Origin: an uncultured Cohaesibacter sp.
Lineage (GTDB): Bacteria; Pseudomonadota; Alphaproteobacteria; Rhizobiales; Cohaesibacteraceae
Reading direction: 5' to 3'
DNA: 64,000 bases
Assembly: GCF_963678225.1 (NCBI RefSeq)
Contig: NZ_OY782763.1
Span: forward strand, 744,001 to 808,000
The notes beneath the pieces are model-generated. The model was not told where the DNA came from, searched no databases, and saw only the letters and a program-made list of their open reading frames with translations. The translations under genes and the position numbers were made by a program. Shown piece by piece: positions 45,529 through 54,462 of this stretch (position 1 is the stretch's first letter; each line of letters begins with the position of its first letter).

Positions 45529-46884
45529 ATGGCAACAACAGAACAGATCAAGGAGTTTGGCATCGTTGGTGCTGGCGGAGCAGGTTTTCCCACTTATGTA
45601 AAACTTGGCAGCGAAACGGAAATATTCATTGTCAATGCAGCCGAATGCGAACCGCTCCTGCACAAGGACAAAGAGCTGCTGCGTCTCAAGAGCGAAATCT
45701 TTTTCAAGGGCCTTGTAACCTGTCTGGATCTAACGTCCGCCCAGCGGTGCATCATCGGGGTCAAGGCGAAATATGCCGATCTGATCGCCCACCTGCAAGA
45801 AACCAATCCAGCACCCGATCGCATCGAAATCATGGGCCTGCGCGACTTCTATCCCGTGGGAGATGAAATCACCCTCATTTATGAAACAACCGGTCGCATC
45901 GTTGCCCCCAGAGCCCTTCCAAGCAGTCAGGGGGTTATCGTCAACAATGTGGAGACGATCTACAATATCGGTCTTGGCACACCTCTGGTGACCAAATTCA
46001 TCACCGTCGGTGGCGATGTTCAACAGCCCGTCTCGGTGGAAGTGCCCATCGGCATGCCCTTCCGCGAAGTGATTGCTCTGGCCCACCCCAATCTGAAAGG
46101 CGCAGATCTCGCCCATATGGAAGAGGACTTCGCCGTTATCGTTGGAGGCCCCATGATGGGCAAACTGGCGACCAGTCTTGATGAGCCGGTTACCAAGACC
46201 ACTGGCGGCTTGTTGGTTTTTGCCAAAGATCACCCTCTTATCCAACGCTTCGAAACAGCGGCACAGGAAAAGCGGGTTAAACGGATCGGCAAATCTGCCT
46301 GTGATCAATGCTCTATATGCAGCGAGCTATGCCCTCGCCATTTGCTGGGTCATCCGGTCGAGCCCCACAAGGCCATGCGCAACTTGATGTTTTTGTCCTT
46401 CGCCGAGGGGACAGATCAGGCGCTTGCCATTCTGCCGCACACGCTGGCCTGCGCAGAATGCAACCTCTGCACCCTCGTCTCCTGCCCTGAAGGGCTTTAT
46501 CCGGCACAGGTTACCATTGCGAGCAAGAAACAGGCCATGGCCGCCAAGGCCACTCTTGACGCTGCCAATGAGGACAAGTCCCATCCGCTGATCGACTATC
46601 GCCGCACGCCGGTGAAAAAAATCATGACCCGTCTGGCGCTCGATCGCTTCCAGAACAAAGGCGCCTTGTCAGCCTTCGCCCTTCATCCCAAACAATTGAC
46701 CATCCGCACCAGTCAGCATATTGGCGCCCCGGCCACACCCATGGTGACAACAGGCGACAAGGTCACCCGATACCAGAAGATTGCCTCGGTCGGAGACAAG
46801 CTGGGCGCTGAAATCCACTCCCCCGTTGATGGACAGATAACTGCGGTCAACGATAGGGAAATTGTTATAGCCCCCTTTGCCTGA
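45529..46884 (+). CDS. PduS-like (RnfC-type) NADH/flavin Fe-S oxidoreductase
   Basis: 451 aa protein like PduS, the cobalamin reductase of propanediol-using microcompartments, and RnfC. In order: glycine-rich nucleotide-binding start GIVGAGGAGFPTYVKLG (11-27), flavin-site motif NAAECEPLLHKDKEL (36-50), SLBB-type region, two [4Fe-4S] sites (Cys258/261/264/268 and 308/311/314/319), and a C-terminal barrel (TGDKVTRYQKIA...EIHSPVDGQI). PduS passes electrons from NADH to cob(II)alamin and contacts PduT. The next gene, 61 bases on, is PduT-like, which supports the PduS reading over RnfC. No other pdu/eut or rnf genes are present. GAGGG lies before the ATG. Confidence 0.88.
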   Translation: MATTEQIKEFGIVGAGGAGFPTYVKLGSETEIFIVNAAECEPLLHKDKELLRLKSEIFFKGLVTCLDLTSAQRCIIGVKAKYADLIAHLQETNPAPDRIEIMGLRDFYPVGDEITLIYETTGRIVAPRALPSSQGVIVNNVETIYNIGLGTPLVTKFITVGGDVQQPVSVEVPIGMPFREVIALAHPNLKGADLAHMEEDFAVIVGGPMMGKLATSLDEPVTKTTGGLLVFAKDHPLIQRFETAAQEKRVKRIGKSACDQCSICSELCPRHLLGHPVEPHKAMRNLMFLSFAEGTDQALAILPHTLACAECNLCTLVSCPEGLYPAQVTIASKKQAMAAKATLDAANEDKSHPLIDYRRTPVKKIMTRLALDRFQNKGALSAFALHPKQLTIRTSQHIGAPATPMVTTGDKVTRYQKIASVGDKLGAEIHSPVDGQITAVNDREIVIAPFA

Positions 46885-46945
46885 TCCCTGATCGCTCGGT
46901 TGCAGGAACCAACAAACAGAACAGCAGAAAACAAGGAATGCCTTC

Positions 46946-47500
46946 ATGCCACTCGCCATCGGAATTTTGGAACTCTCCAGCATTGCAGCCGGATATCTGG
47001 TACAGGACGGCATGCTCAAGGCAGCGGATGTGAAACTGCTGGTTGCCCGCACCATCTGCCCGGGCAAATATATGATCGTAGTTGGAGGCAATGTCTCTGC
47101 AGTCCAGACCGCGCTCGATACGGGCGAACGCCTTGCTGCCGGCTTTCAGGTGGACAAGATATTCCTGCCCAACGTCGATCCTCAACTGTTCCCATCTCTG
47201 ACAGGATCAGTCGAGCTGCCGCAAACCAAGGGCAAAGCCCTCGGCATCATCGAGACCTTTTCCTCGTCAAGCATTGTGTGGGCAGCCGACGCCGCGGCCA
47301 AGGCAGCCAATGTCACGCTCCTCAGGGTCCATATTGCCATGGCAGTAGGTGGCAAAGGCTTCCTCCTGCTATGCGGCGATGTCGGCGCCGTCAAAGCTGC
47401 CATTGCAGCAGGCATAGAAGAAATCAAGGATGCCGGTATCCTTGTCAATCACGTGGTTATTTCCAACGCATCCGAAGAACTGTTCAAAGACTATATCTAG
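46946..47500 (+). CDS. PduT-like double-BMC shell protein with Fe-S cysteine
   Basis: 184 aa, two tandem BMC domains (about 1-90 and 95-184), same length as PduT. The start PLAIGILELSSIAAGYLVQDGMLKAADVKLL is a classic BMC fold, repeated as KALGIIETFSSSSIVWAADAAAKAANVTLL. Cys38 in RTICPGKY matches the cysteine with which PduT trimers hold a [4Fe-4S] cluster in the central pore. In microcompartments PduT carries electrons across the shell to or from PduS. Paired with the PduS-like gene but without other shell genes nearby, it may serve a microcompartment encoded elsewhere or work as a stand-alone trimer. AAGGAA stands before the ATG. Confidence 0.88.
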   Translation: MPLAIGILELSSIAAGYLVQDGMLKAADVKLLVARTICPGKYMIVVGGNVSAVQTALDTGERLAAGFQVDKIFLPNVDPQLFPSLTGSVELPQTKGKALGIIETFSSSSIVWAADAAAKAANVTLLRVHIAMAVGGKGFLLLCGDVGAVKAAIAAGIEEIKDAGILVNHVVISNASEELFKDYI

Positions 47501-47848
47501 CAGCAACCTGCCAAGTGCCTGACATCATCCAACGGTGAGCTAGAACAAGCGTGCCTCTCATTCCATCCAGAAAGGATGATTTGGATGCAAGGCTGTGCGG
47601 TCGTTCCTTCGCTTTCTGTTTTGCGTCCAAGAGCACAGAATCATCTGACATTACCTTGGTCCTCGGTTTGATGATAAAAGCCCCGGAAAGGCAATTGTCA
47701 TGACGCCTCCGATCTGCCTACAATCATCCATGAGCGCCTGCCCGCTGGTTGATTTGCCTATAAGCCAGATCTTGTAAGAGCGTTCAGCGCCTATACTTTG
47801 GCGCAACACAAATCCTATTACTCATTTTTCTGAAAAGCATTGATCAGC
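47501..47848. other. Intergenic region, nothing recognised
   Basis: About 350 bases after the BMC gene. I found no clear terminator hairpin with T tract, no RNA gene and no credible open frame. Confidence 0.4.
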
Positions 47849-48712
47849 ATGGACCATAGCCCCCACAAGCCCTTTCTTAACAAACTGACGCCGAACCAAA
47901 ACGCAAAATTCCTCCAAGAGGCGCTCGAGACCCATCCCGACCACTTCCCCAACAAAGAAGCGGCACGGGATTTCTTTCTTCAGATTATTTTTCCTCCCTC
48001 CATGCGCTGGGCATTTATTTCGACAGGCAAGAATGCCTCAACCTCGGTTCTCAACTGGCTATTCGAGCAGGAATTCGGAGTGCCGCTCACGGTCAAGGCA
48101 GAGCATCCCATAGACATCAATCCGGCCTCGGAAATCCACACTCTGCCAATCTATGGCATATTCTCCCGAGCTCTATTGCAGGGCTATAATATGGAGCATT
48201 TCAAAGCACCCGAGCGTTCCATGGAGCGCCTTTGCGTCGTGCGCAATCCCTTCGAGCGCGCAATATCGGCCTTTCTCTATCTTTGCAAATCGCAAAAGCA
48301 GGAGAGCCGCTGGTTCGCGCCGGATCGCTTCAAGCTCAATGCCTTTTTCCGCTTCGATTGGGAGAAGGACATGGATACGCCCAAGGGTTTTCTGCTTTTT
48401 CTCAATTATATCCAGTGGCAAATCGAGCTTGAAGGCGCTGACGCCGTGAACGATCATTGGCGGCCGCAATATACATTCATCAAGCCCGATCTCTTTGAGC
48501 CAACGGTCATCGGCCGGATGGAAGATATGGATCGGTTCTATGCCGAGGCATCAGAGAGAATCGGTTTTCCAAGCCCATTGAGTCCGAAACAGAAAAACGC
48601 CCAGACAACGTCGGCCCAAAAAGCCGACCTCTTCAAGCTCTATGACAGCCCGGAAGCCCGCGGTCTGTGCAGCCAGATCTACCAGCAGGATTATGAGCAT
48701 TTCGGCTATTGA
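47849..48712 (+). CDS. Sulfotransferase family protein (carbohydrate sulfotransferase-like)
   Basis: 287 aa. The PAPS 5'-phosphosulfate loop is FISTGKNASTSVLNW (56-70) and the 3'-phosphate site is CVVRNPFERAISAFLYL (129-145), the pair that defines family-2-type carbohydrate sulfotransferases. No membrane anchor. It would transfer sulfate from PAPS to a sugar hydroxyl or another acceptor. ATG 47849 is chosen; an in-frame TTG lies 9 bases upstream. A second, different sulfotransferase-type gene follows after 89 bases. No PAPS-synthesis genes are in the window. Confidence 0.8.
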   Translation: MDHSPHKPFLNKLTPNQNAKFLQEALETHPDHFPNKEAARDFFLQIIFPPSMRWAFISTGKNASTSVLNWLFEQEFGVPLTVKAEHPIDINPASEIHTLPIYGIFSRALLQGYNMEHFKAPERSMERLCVVRNPFERAISAFLYLCKSQKQESRWFAPDRFKLNAFFRFDWEKDMDTPKGFLLFLNYIQWQIELEGADAVNDHWRPQYTFIKPDLFEPTVIGRMEDMDRFYAEASERIGFPSPLSPKQKNAQTTSAQKADLFKLYDSPEARGLCSQIYQQDYEHFGY

Positions 48713-48801
48713 GTGTTTAGACCTACCCCTTTGCCTCGCCGTCAGATATCCAAGACGCCCCGCATGCAGAATGCCAGAAACTTGAAGAGAAAATAGACAT
48801 C

Positions 48802-49512
48802 TTGAAGAAGCTAATCATACATATCGGTGTTCATAAGACCGGGACAACCTCCTTTCAACGTCTGCTGCGAGCAAACCAGAAGTATCTGATAGAAAACAAT
48901 GTCCGACCGATCTTCGAACTGGATAGGAATAACGTTCGCCGCTTCAACCTGTTTGATCTCTCCCATCTACATTTACGCGCCCCCCTCCAGACAGGTGCGC
49001 GTCTGAGGGGCCAGATTTCAGAATTACAAGAGCACGAGAAAGCCGCCTTTGAAAATAGCTTCGCAAAGGCCGTGAATACCCATCAGGAAGGCACCCTTAT
49101 TGCTTCGGCCGAAGTCTTTTGCTTTATGCGAGAGGAAACGGAAAAAGAAAAACTGGCAGCCTTCTTTGCCAAGTTCGACAGAGAAGTCGAGTTTCTGCTT
49201 GTTTTGCGAGATTTGACCAGCTGGAAGCAAAGCTGGGAAAACCAATTGCAAAAAGATCCCAAAGTTGCCCCTCTGCTAAACAGCTTTCCAGAAGAGGAGC
49301 GCATCAATGCTGACTGGTATTACGACACCGACAGCATTTTGAATTTTTGGCAGGACTTGGGAAAGGTCCATAAATTTCAATATGAAGATTACGACAATAT
49401 CTGCGAACCGTTGGTGAATTTCCTTGGCTTCACGATGCGGGAGCTAAGGGACGTAGAGCGGCTCAACGAGAGAAAAAACCTGGACGCGCCGTCGGATATC
49501 AAATCTCGGTAG
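48802..49512 (+). CDS. Sulfotransferase-type P-loop protein
   Basis: 236 aa. It starts KKLIIHIGVHKTGTTSFQRLLRANQKYL; the HIGxHKTGTTSFQ loop (7-18) is the phosphosulfate-binding loop of sulfotransferase-like proteins common next to surface polysaccharide genes. A second conserved segment FLLVLRDLTSWKQSWENQ lies near 132-149 and corresponds to the 3'-phosphate region (R-D-L-x-S-W). The start must be TTG 48802, since no ATG precedes the loop and no other start leaves it complete. Acceptor unknown. It ends just before a strong terminator. Confidence 0.75.
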   Translation: MKKLIIHIGVHKTGTTSFQRLLRANQKYLIENNVRPIFELDRNNVRRFNLFDLSHLHLRAPLQTGARLRGQISELQEHEKAAFENSFAKAVNTHQEGTLIASAEVFCFMREETEKEKLAAFFAKFDREVEFLLVLRDLTSWKQSWENQLQKDPKVAPLLNSFPEEERINADWYYDTDSILNFWQDLGKVHKFQYEDYDNICEPLVNFLGFTMRELRDVERLNERKNLDAPSDIKSR

Positions 49513-49522
49513 AGACAAAAAA

Positions 49523-49551
49523 CGCCCCTTTGCTTGAAACACAAAGGGGCG
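49523..49551. terminator. Bidirectional Rho-independent terminator
   Basis: Perfect stem CGCCCCTTTG / CAAAGGGGCG with a 9-base loop, A run before and T-rich sequence after. It lies between the convergent sulfotransferase and amino-acid ABC operons. Confidence 0.8.
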
Positions 49552-49603
49552 CTCATTTTCAAACAACCAACTCTGCCGCTCATCCGGCAAGGCTGATTCT
49601 GTC

Positions 49604-50452
49604 TTAGTAGACGGTCACGTCAAAGCCGAACCATTTGATGGACAGGTCCTTGATGGTGCCGTCATCACGCGCAGAAGCAATGGCCTTGTCGAACATGGCC
49701 TTGAGGTCGTCGGAGCCTTTGCGCATGCCGATGGAGCTGCCTTTACCCAGAATACCACCCTGGAAACGAGGACCAGCCAGAACCATGCCTTTGTTGGCCG
49801 GGTCTTTCATCGCCGTGGAGATATAGGCAGTAGACGCCATGATAGCATCAACACGACCGGACATCAGATCCAGATCATGTTCCTGCGTTTTGCCATATTC
49901 GCGGATTTCAGCCACGTCTGCCAGATTTTCCTGCAGGAAACGCTCTGCGATAGCGGAAGACTGAACGCCAATGATCTTGCCTTCGAACATAGGTTTGATT
50001 TCTTCGATGGCTTTTTTTGCTTCTTCCGGTTTGGAAGCGAGCGGGAAGACCGTGCCTTTGAGCGGCAGGTCCACAAGCTCGGAATCCGACAGAACGCCGA
50101 AGGTCTGTCCAGTGGAGCCGTAAGGAATAGAGAAATCGATCACTTCAGCGCGTTTAGCTGTTGCGGACATACCGGACATGATAACGTCAAACTTGCCAGC
50201 ATTCAGCGCAGGAATAATGCCCTTCCAGGACTGGACAACCCATTCACATTTCACGTCCATGCGCTCGCACAAAATATTGGCCAGATCAATTTCAAAGCCT
50301 TCAAGCGTGCCGTCAGCCTTGGTGGAGTTCCACGGAGGAAAGGCGCCCTCGGTGCCCAGTTTGACAGTTTTCCATTCTTTTGCCATCGCAGGGCCAGCCA
50401 CCAGCATTGCTGCGGTCATAGCCACCCCGAGAAGTCGAGTCCAGACTTTCAT
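49604..50452 (-). CDS. Polar amino acid / opine-type ABC transporter binding protein
   Basis: 282 aa periplasmic binding protein of the HisJ/ArgT/OccT/NocT class (SBP_bac_3). Sec signal peptide with cleavage after GPAMA (about 25). The ligand-site segment LGTEGAFPPWNSTKADGTLEGFEIDLANILCERM and the DVIMSGMSATAKRAEVIDFSIPYG motif are typical of this class. Last gene of the M20-hisQ-hisM-hisP order. ATG 50452 has AGAAGGGAAA before it. The neighbours suggest an opine-like or basic amino acid ligand. Confidence 0.9.
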   Translation of the reverse strand: MKVWTRLLGVAMTAAMLVAGPAMAKEWKTVKLGTEGAFPPWNSTKADGTLEGFEIDLANILCERMDVKCEWVVQSWKGIIPALNAGKFDVIMSGMSATAKRAEVIDFSIPYGSTGQTFGVLSDSELVDLPLKGTVFPLASKPEEAKKAIEEIKPMFEGKIIGVQSSAIAERFLQENLADVAEIREYGKTQEHDLDLMSGRVDAIMASTAYISTAMKDPANKGMVLAGPRFQGGILGKGSSIGMRKGSDDLKAMFDKAIASARDDGTIKDLSIKWFGFDVTVY

Positions 50453-50520
50453 TTCAGTTTCCCTTCTGTTGTGTTTCCCGACCATCTATAGCGGAGGGTC
50501 GGAGCTTTTGACTGCCGCCG

Positions 50521-51303
50521 TTAGCCGGCAATAAATTTCTGAAAACGTTCGTTACTCAGATCATTAAAGAGAGCATCAGGGCTCCCTTCGGCATCGATCT
50601 GCCCCTGATGCAGGAAGACGACTCGGTTCGACACATCCCGTGCAAAACTCATTTCGTGGGTCACGACCAGCATGGTACGCCCCTCTTCTGCAAGGCTTCT
50701 CATCACGCGCAGCACCTCGCCGACCAACTCGGGATCAAGCGCCGAGGTCGGTTCATCAAACAGCAATACATCCGGATGCTGAGCCAAGGCGCGCGCAATG
50801 GCGGCACGTTGCTGCTGACCACCGGAAAGATGGGAGGGGTAGAAATCCCGTTTGTCGGCAATACCGACCTTGGCGAGAATATCCTGAGCTTCCTCGATGC
50901 AGTCTTTTCTGTCGCGTCCCTGCACATGGATCGGCGCTTCGATCACATTCTCCAGAATGGTCTTGTGAGACCAAAGATTGAAGGATTGGAACACCATACC
51001 AACACGAGTCCGCAACCGGTCTACCTGCTTGCGATCAGCCGGTTTAACCACGCCCTTGCGGTCTGTCACCAGCTTGATGGTTTCCTCGCCAACAGTCACG
51101 GTGCCTGAAGTCGGAGTTTCGAGCATGTTGATACAGCGCAACATGGTGGATTTGCCCGAACCGGAAGAGCCGAGAATAGACACCACCTCGCCCTCGTGGG
51201 CCTTCATGGTAACGCCCTTGAGCACTTCGAGATCACCGAAATACTTGTGCAGATCGGTCAGGCTGACAGCCACGGGGCTGTTTTGAGAGGCAGAACTGGT
51301 CAC
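50521..51303 (-). CDS. Polar amino acid ABC transporter ATP-binding protein (HisP/OccP-like)
   Basis: 260 aa ATPase: Walker [19 protein letters not shown], signature [16 protein letters not shown], Walker [16 protein letters not shown], and H-loop [10 protein letters not shown]. The insertion with [18 protein letters not shown] is of the HisP/OccP type, which act on basic amino acids and opines. GTG start overlaps the stop of the upstream permease gene (GTGA). Confidence 0.93.
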   Translation of the reverse strand: MTSSASQNSPVAVSLTDLHKYFGDLEVLKGVTMKAHEGEVVSILGSSGSGKSTMLRCINMLETPTSGTVTVGEETIKLVTDRKGVVKPADRKQVDRLRTRVGMVFQSFNLWSHKTILENVIEAPIHVQGRDRKDCIEEAQDILAKVGIADKRDFYPSHLSGGQQQRAAIARALAQHPDVLLFDEPTSALDPELVGEVLRVMRSLAEEGRTMLVVTHEMSFARDVSNRVVFLHQGQIDAEGSPDALFNDLSNERFQKFIAG

Positions 51304-52037
51304 GAGATTTCTCCAGCAGATTCATTTTCAAGGGCAAGCACTTTGGTAATGCGAGGCTCGCGCAAATGCGGCGTCAGCTTATATTCAAATGCCATGATGA
51401 TGCGGGTGAGGATAAAGTTGATTGCCAGATAGATAGCACCGGCAACCACAAAGACCTCAATCACCCGATAGGTCTCGGAAACCAGCTTGGCGGCAAGACC
51501 GGTGATTTCCATGATAGTGATAATGGATGCCAGAGAGGTCGCCTTGACCATCAGGATCAGCTCGGTGCCATAGGCTGGCAGGGCCTGACGGATGGCCAGC
51601 GGCAAGACGATCCTACGGAACAGCTTGAAGCCCGACATGCCACAAGCGCGCGCCGCTTCCACCTGCCCATGAGGGACAGACAAAAGCCCGCCACGAATGA
51701 CCTCACTGGCATAGGCGGCCGTGTTGAGCGTCAACGCGATGATGGCGCACCAATAGGGATCACGCAGGAAAGTCCAGGCAAAGGAATGACGCACCGCAGG
51801 AAACTGGCTGAGCCCGTAATAGATGAGGAACAGCTGCACCAGCAGCGGCGAGCCTCGGAATACGAACAGATAGCCCCGCGCAAACCAGTCCAGAGGGCGA
51901 ATGCCCGAGAGCCGCATCATCGCCAGCCCTAGAGCGATAAAAGCCCCAAGGAAGGTGGAAAGAAACGCCAATTGCAGAGTGAGCGGAATGCCGGGGATCA
52001 GGGTGACCAGCGACTCCCAGAAAAATTGCATATCCAT
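51300..52037 (-). CDS. Polar amino acid ABC transporter permease (HisM/OccM-like)
   Basis: 245 aa inner-membrane permease with five hydrophobic segments. The family motif [30 protein letters not shown] (EAA loop) is at about 116-145. The N-terminal part [33 protein letters not shown] is typical of the HisM half. The ATG overlaps the hisQ-type stop (TGATG). Confidence 0.92.
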   Translation of the reverse strand: MDMQFFWESLVTLIPGIPLTLQLAFLSTFLGAFIALGLAMMRLSGIRPLDWFARGYLFVFRGSPLLVQLFLIYYGLSQFPAVRHSFAWTFLRDPYWCAIIALTLNTAAYASEVIRGGLLSVPHGQVEAARACGMSGFKLFRRIVLPLAIRQALPAYGTELILMVKATSLASIITIMEITGLAAKLVSETYRVIEVFVVAGAIYLAINFILTRIIMAFEYKLTPHLREPRITKVLALENESAGEIS

Positions 52038-52747
52038 CAGCTTCTTCTCACCCCTTTATTGAACCGTTTTTCGGCAGTGTGAAAGCTGATGCTCGAGATG
52101 GTGGTGATGCAGAGATAGAGAATGGCCGCTGCAAAATAGAAATCGAACGGTTGCCGCGTCGAGCCTGCCCCCACTTGACTTTGGCGCAGTAGCTCCACAA
52201 CGCCGGTAACAGAGACCAGCGCGGATTCTTTCAGCACGATCTGCCAGACATTACCAAGACCGGGCAACGCATGGCGCAAAACCAACGGAGCGACAATACG
52301 GCGAAAGCGCATGGCGCGCGGCATGCCACAAGCGACGGCGGCTTCAATCTCGCCTTTGGCAACAGCGCGATAGGCCCCGCGGAACACTTCCGTATGCTGT
52401 GCGCCTGAAGTGATGCCAATGGCCATTGCGCCAGCCAGAAAGCCCGGCAGCCCGATAAAGCCGTCCGAGCCGAACAGGCGACCCAGCCATGTGAGAAAGG
52501 CGCTGCCACCGAAATAGAACAGATAGATGACCAGCAGATCGGGGATACCGCGCAACACGGTGGTGTAAATATCTGCAATGGTGCGCGTAAACCGGTTGCC
52601 CGATATCTTGGCCCATGCGGCAAAGGCGCCAAAGCAGGCGCCAATGGAAAAGCCACAGAGCGCCAGTGCCATGGTGACCAGCGCCCCCATGAGCATAAAG
52701 GCACCCCACCCGCCTTCACCAAAGCCCATCAGTTGAAAAAAGCTCAC
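52037..52747 (-). CDS. Polar amino acid ABC transporter permease (HisQ/OccQ-like)
   Basis: 236 aa permease. The EAA loop is AVAKGEIEAAVACGMPRAMRFRRIVAP. I chose the GTG at 52745-52747 because AGGAGA stands 8 bases before it; the frame extends 14 residues further without a ribosome site. Forms a heterodimer with the HisM-type protein. Lies 78 bases after the M20 gene. Confidence 0.9.
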   Translation of the reverse strand: MSFFQLMGFGEGGWGAFMLMGALVTMALALCGFSIGACFGAFAAWAKISGNRFTRTIADIYTTVLRGIPDLLVIYLFYFGGSAFLTWLGRLFGSDGFIGLPGFLAGAMAIGITSGAQHTEVFRGAYRAVAKGEIEAAVACGMPRAMRFRRIVAPLVLRHALPGLGNVWQIVLKESALVSVTGVVELLRQSQVGAGSTRQPFDFYFAAAILYLCITTISSISFHTAEKRFNKGVRRS

Positions 52748-52825
52748 TGGTTTTAGTCTCCTTGTCGGGACCCCGTCGCAGATTGACAACGGGATCGGGA
52801 AAAAAGGATTGAGACAGTGACCTGC

Positions 52826-54247
52826 CTATTCCTTGGTTTCAGGCAGCTCCGGATCGCAATCATCCGGGATCGGGTTGATAAAGGGGCGGCCATTGAGTTT
52901 GTCAGCAAAATCTGCCTTGGCAGCCTCGATCTTGGCTGGGTCAAGGAACAGCTCGCAGGCCGTTGCGGCCATGATCTTGGCCGTATGCTCCATGCCCTTG
53001 TGTGCGGCAGGCGTCTTGCCCTGTGCCACCAACTGCCAGGAATGGCCTGGTGTGCCCACGGCATAGGTTGCCCCGCGCATCTGAACGGTCGGAACCACCC
53101 AGCTTACGGTGCCCACATCAGTCGAGCCGACATGACGTCCGTCACCGGAGTTGAGCGGCGTAATGCTTTCGCACAAAGGCTCGTCAAATCGTGGTTTGAG
53201 CCCGAAGCGCTTGTAGGCTGCTTCGATATCTTCCTTCGATAGGGTTGCCTGAATTTCGCGGGCAAAGACCTTGTCTTCTTCGGAATATTGCGGTGGACCA
53301 AGACGCTCCAGCATCTGATGCATCAGCTCTTCAAGCGGATCATTGCCAATCAGGTTGCCATCACCGGAAACGATCACGCTTTCCACAGAGGTTTCCGTCA
53401 TCAGGGCTGCCCCATCGGCGACCTTTTTGACGCGTTCGACCAAGGCCTGCATGTCCGGCAATTCACGATCACGAATAAGATAGCGTACGACAGCGCGTGG
53501 CTGCACGACGTTTGGCGCAACACCGCCACTATCGATCACCGCATAGTGAATGCGGGCGGTAGAGGCCATATGCTCACGCATATAGTTCACCCCAACGCTC
53601 ATCAGTTCAACGGCGTCAAGCGCACTGCGTCCCAGTTCGGGAGAGGCCGCAGCGTGAGAGGCGCGTCCCGTGAAGGTGAAGACCAGTTCATTACAAGCCA
53701 GAGAGATCGGTTTGTTGACGCCAGCGAAAGGGGCAGGATGCCAACAGATGGCGACATCGACATCTTCAAATAGCCCTTCACGCACCATGAAGCCCTTAGC
53801 CGAGCCGCCCTCTTCAGCCGGACAGCCATAATAGCGCACACGCCCCTTGATGCCCTTTTCCTTCAGCCAATCCTTGACCGCGGCTGCGGCAAGCATGGAG
53901 CCTGCGCCGAGCAGATTGTGCCCGCACCCATGGCCATTGCCGCCTTCTTCGATTTCCCGACGTTCTGCAACACCATGTTCCTGGCTAAGGCCAGGCAGCG
54001 CGTCATATTCACCCAGAATGGCAATAACCGGCCCTTCGCTGCCAGCTTCGGCCATGATGGCCGTTGGCATTCCCGCAACGCCAGCCTCAGCCTTGAAACC
54101 ATGCTTTTCCAGCATGGCCATATGCTCGGCAGCGGATCTGTCCTCTTTGAAACAAAGCTCGGGCGTCTCCCACACCCGATCCGACAAGCCGCAAAAGTCT
54201 TCGGACAGCTCGTCGACACGAGACCAGATTTCATCGCTATTCTGCAT
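52826..54247 (-). CDS. M20 family amidohydrolase (AbgB-like)
   Basis: 473 aa metal-dependent amidohydrolase resembling AbgB (p-aminobenzoyl-glutamate hydrolase subunit B) and related N-acyl-amino-acid hydrolases. Metal-site residues are visible: NGHGCGHNLLGAG (His106, Cys108, His110), CPAEEGG (Glu145, Glu146) and CWHPAPF (His170). The dimerisation domain begins with TFTGRASHAAASPELGRSALDAVELM. No signal peptide. First gene of the unit that continues with an amino acid importer, so it probably cleaves the imported amide inside the cell. Confidence 0.88.
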   Translation of the reverse strand: MQNSDEIWSRVDELSEDFCGLSDRVWETPELCFKEDRSAAEHMAMLEKHGFKAEAGVAGMPTAIMAEAGSEGPVIAILGEYDALPGLSQEHGVAERREIEEGGNGHGCGHNLLGAGSMLAAAAVKDWLKEKGIKGRVRYYGCPAEEGGSAKGFMVREGLFEDVDVAICWHPAPFAGVNKPISLACNELVFTFTGRASHAAASPELGRSALDAVELMSVGVNYMREHMASTARIHYAVIDSGGVAPNVVQPRAVVRYLIRDRELPDMQALVERVKKVADGAALMTETSVESVIVSGDGNLIGNDPLEELMHQMLERLGPPQYSEEDKVFAREIQATLSKEDIEAAYKRFGLKPRFDEPLCESITPLNSGDGRHVGSTDVGTVSWVVPTVQMRGATYAVGTPGHSWQLVAQGKTPAAHKGMEHTAKIMAATACELFLDPAKIEAAKADFADKLNGRPFINPIPDDCDPELPETKE

Positions 54248-54340
54248 TGGGGGAACTTCCTTCGAACCTTACTTGAAACGCTTTTTATAAACTCGCAAAA
54301 CCAAATCTAATAAACCTATGAGATTAAACATTATTGCGAA

Positions 54341-54352
54341 ATTGGTACCAAT
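54341..54352. promoter_or_regulatory. Candidate GntR(FCD) operator in the divergent promoter
   Basis: ATTGGTACCAAT is a perfect 12-base palindrome of the GT...AC form bound by FCD-type GntR regulators. It lies between the divergent M20 gene (start 54247) and the GntR gene (start 54463). Confidence 0.5.
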
Positions 54353-54462
54353 ATTGAACACAATTTTTAGGGTTGCGCAATCTCTGTGCATGGTGAAAAA
54401 TGAGGCAAATGAGATTCTGATGCGAATTTAATCATTTATGACCAGAAGAGTGGTGGATAGAT

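Noticed and set aside
45529-46884. RnfC subunit of an Rnf complex
   Set aside because: No rnfABDGE genes follow, and the adjacent PduT-like BMC gene fits PduS better.
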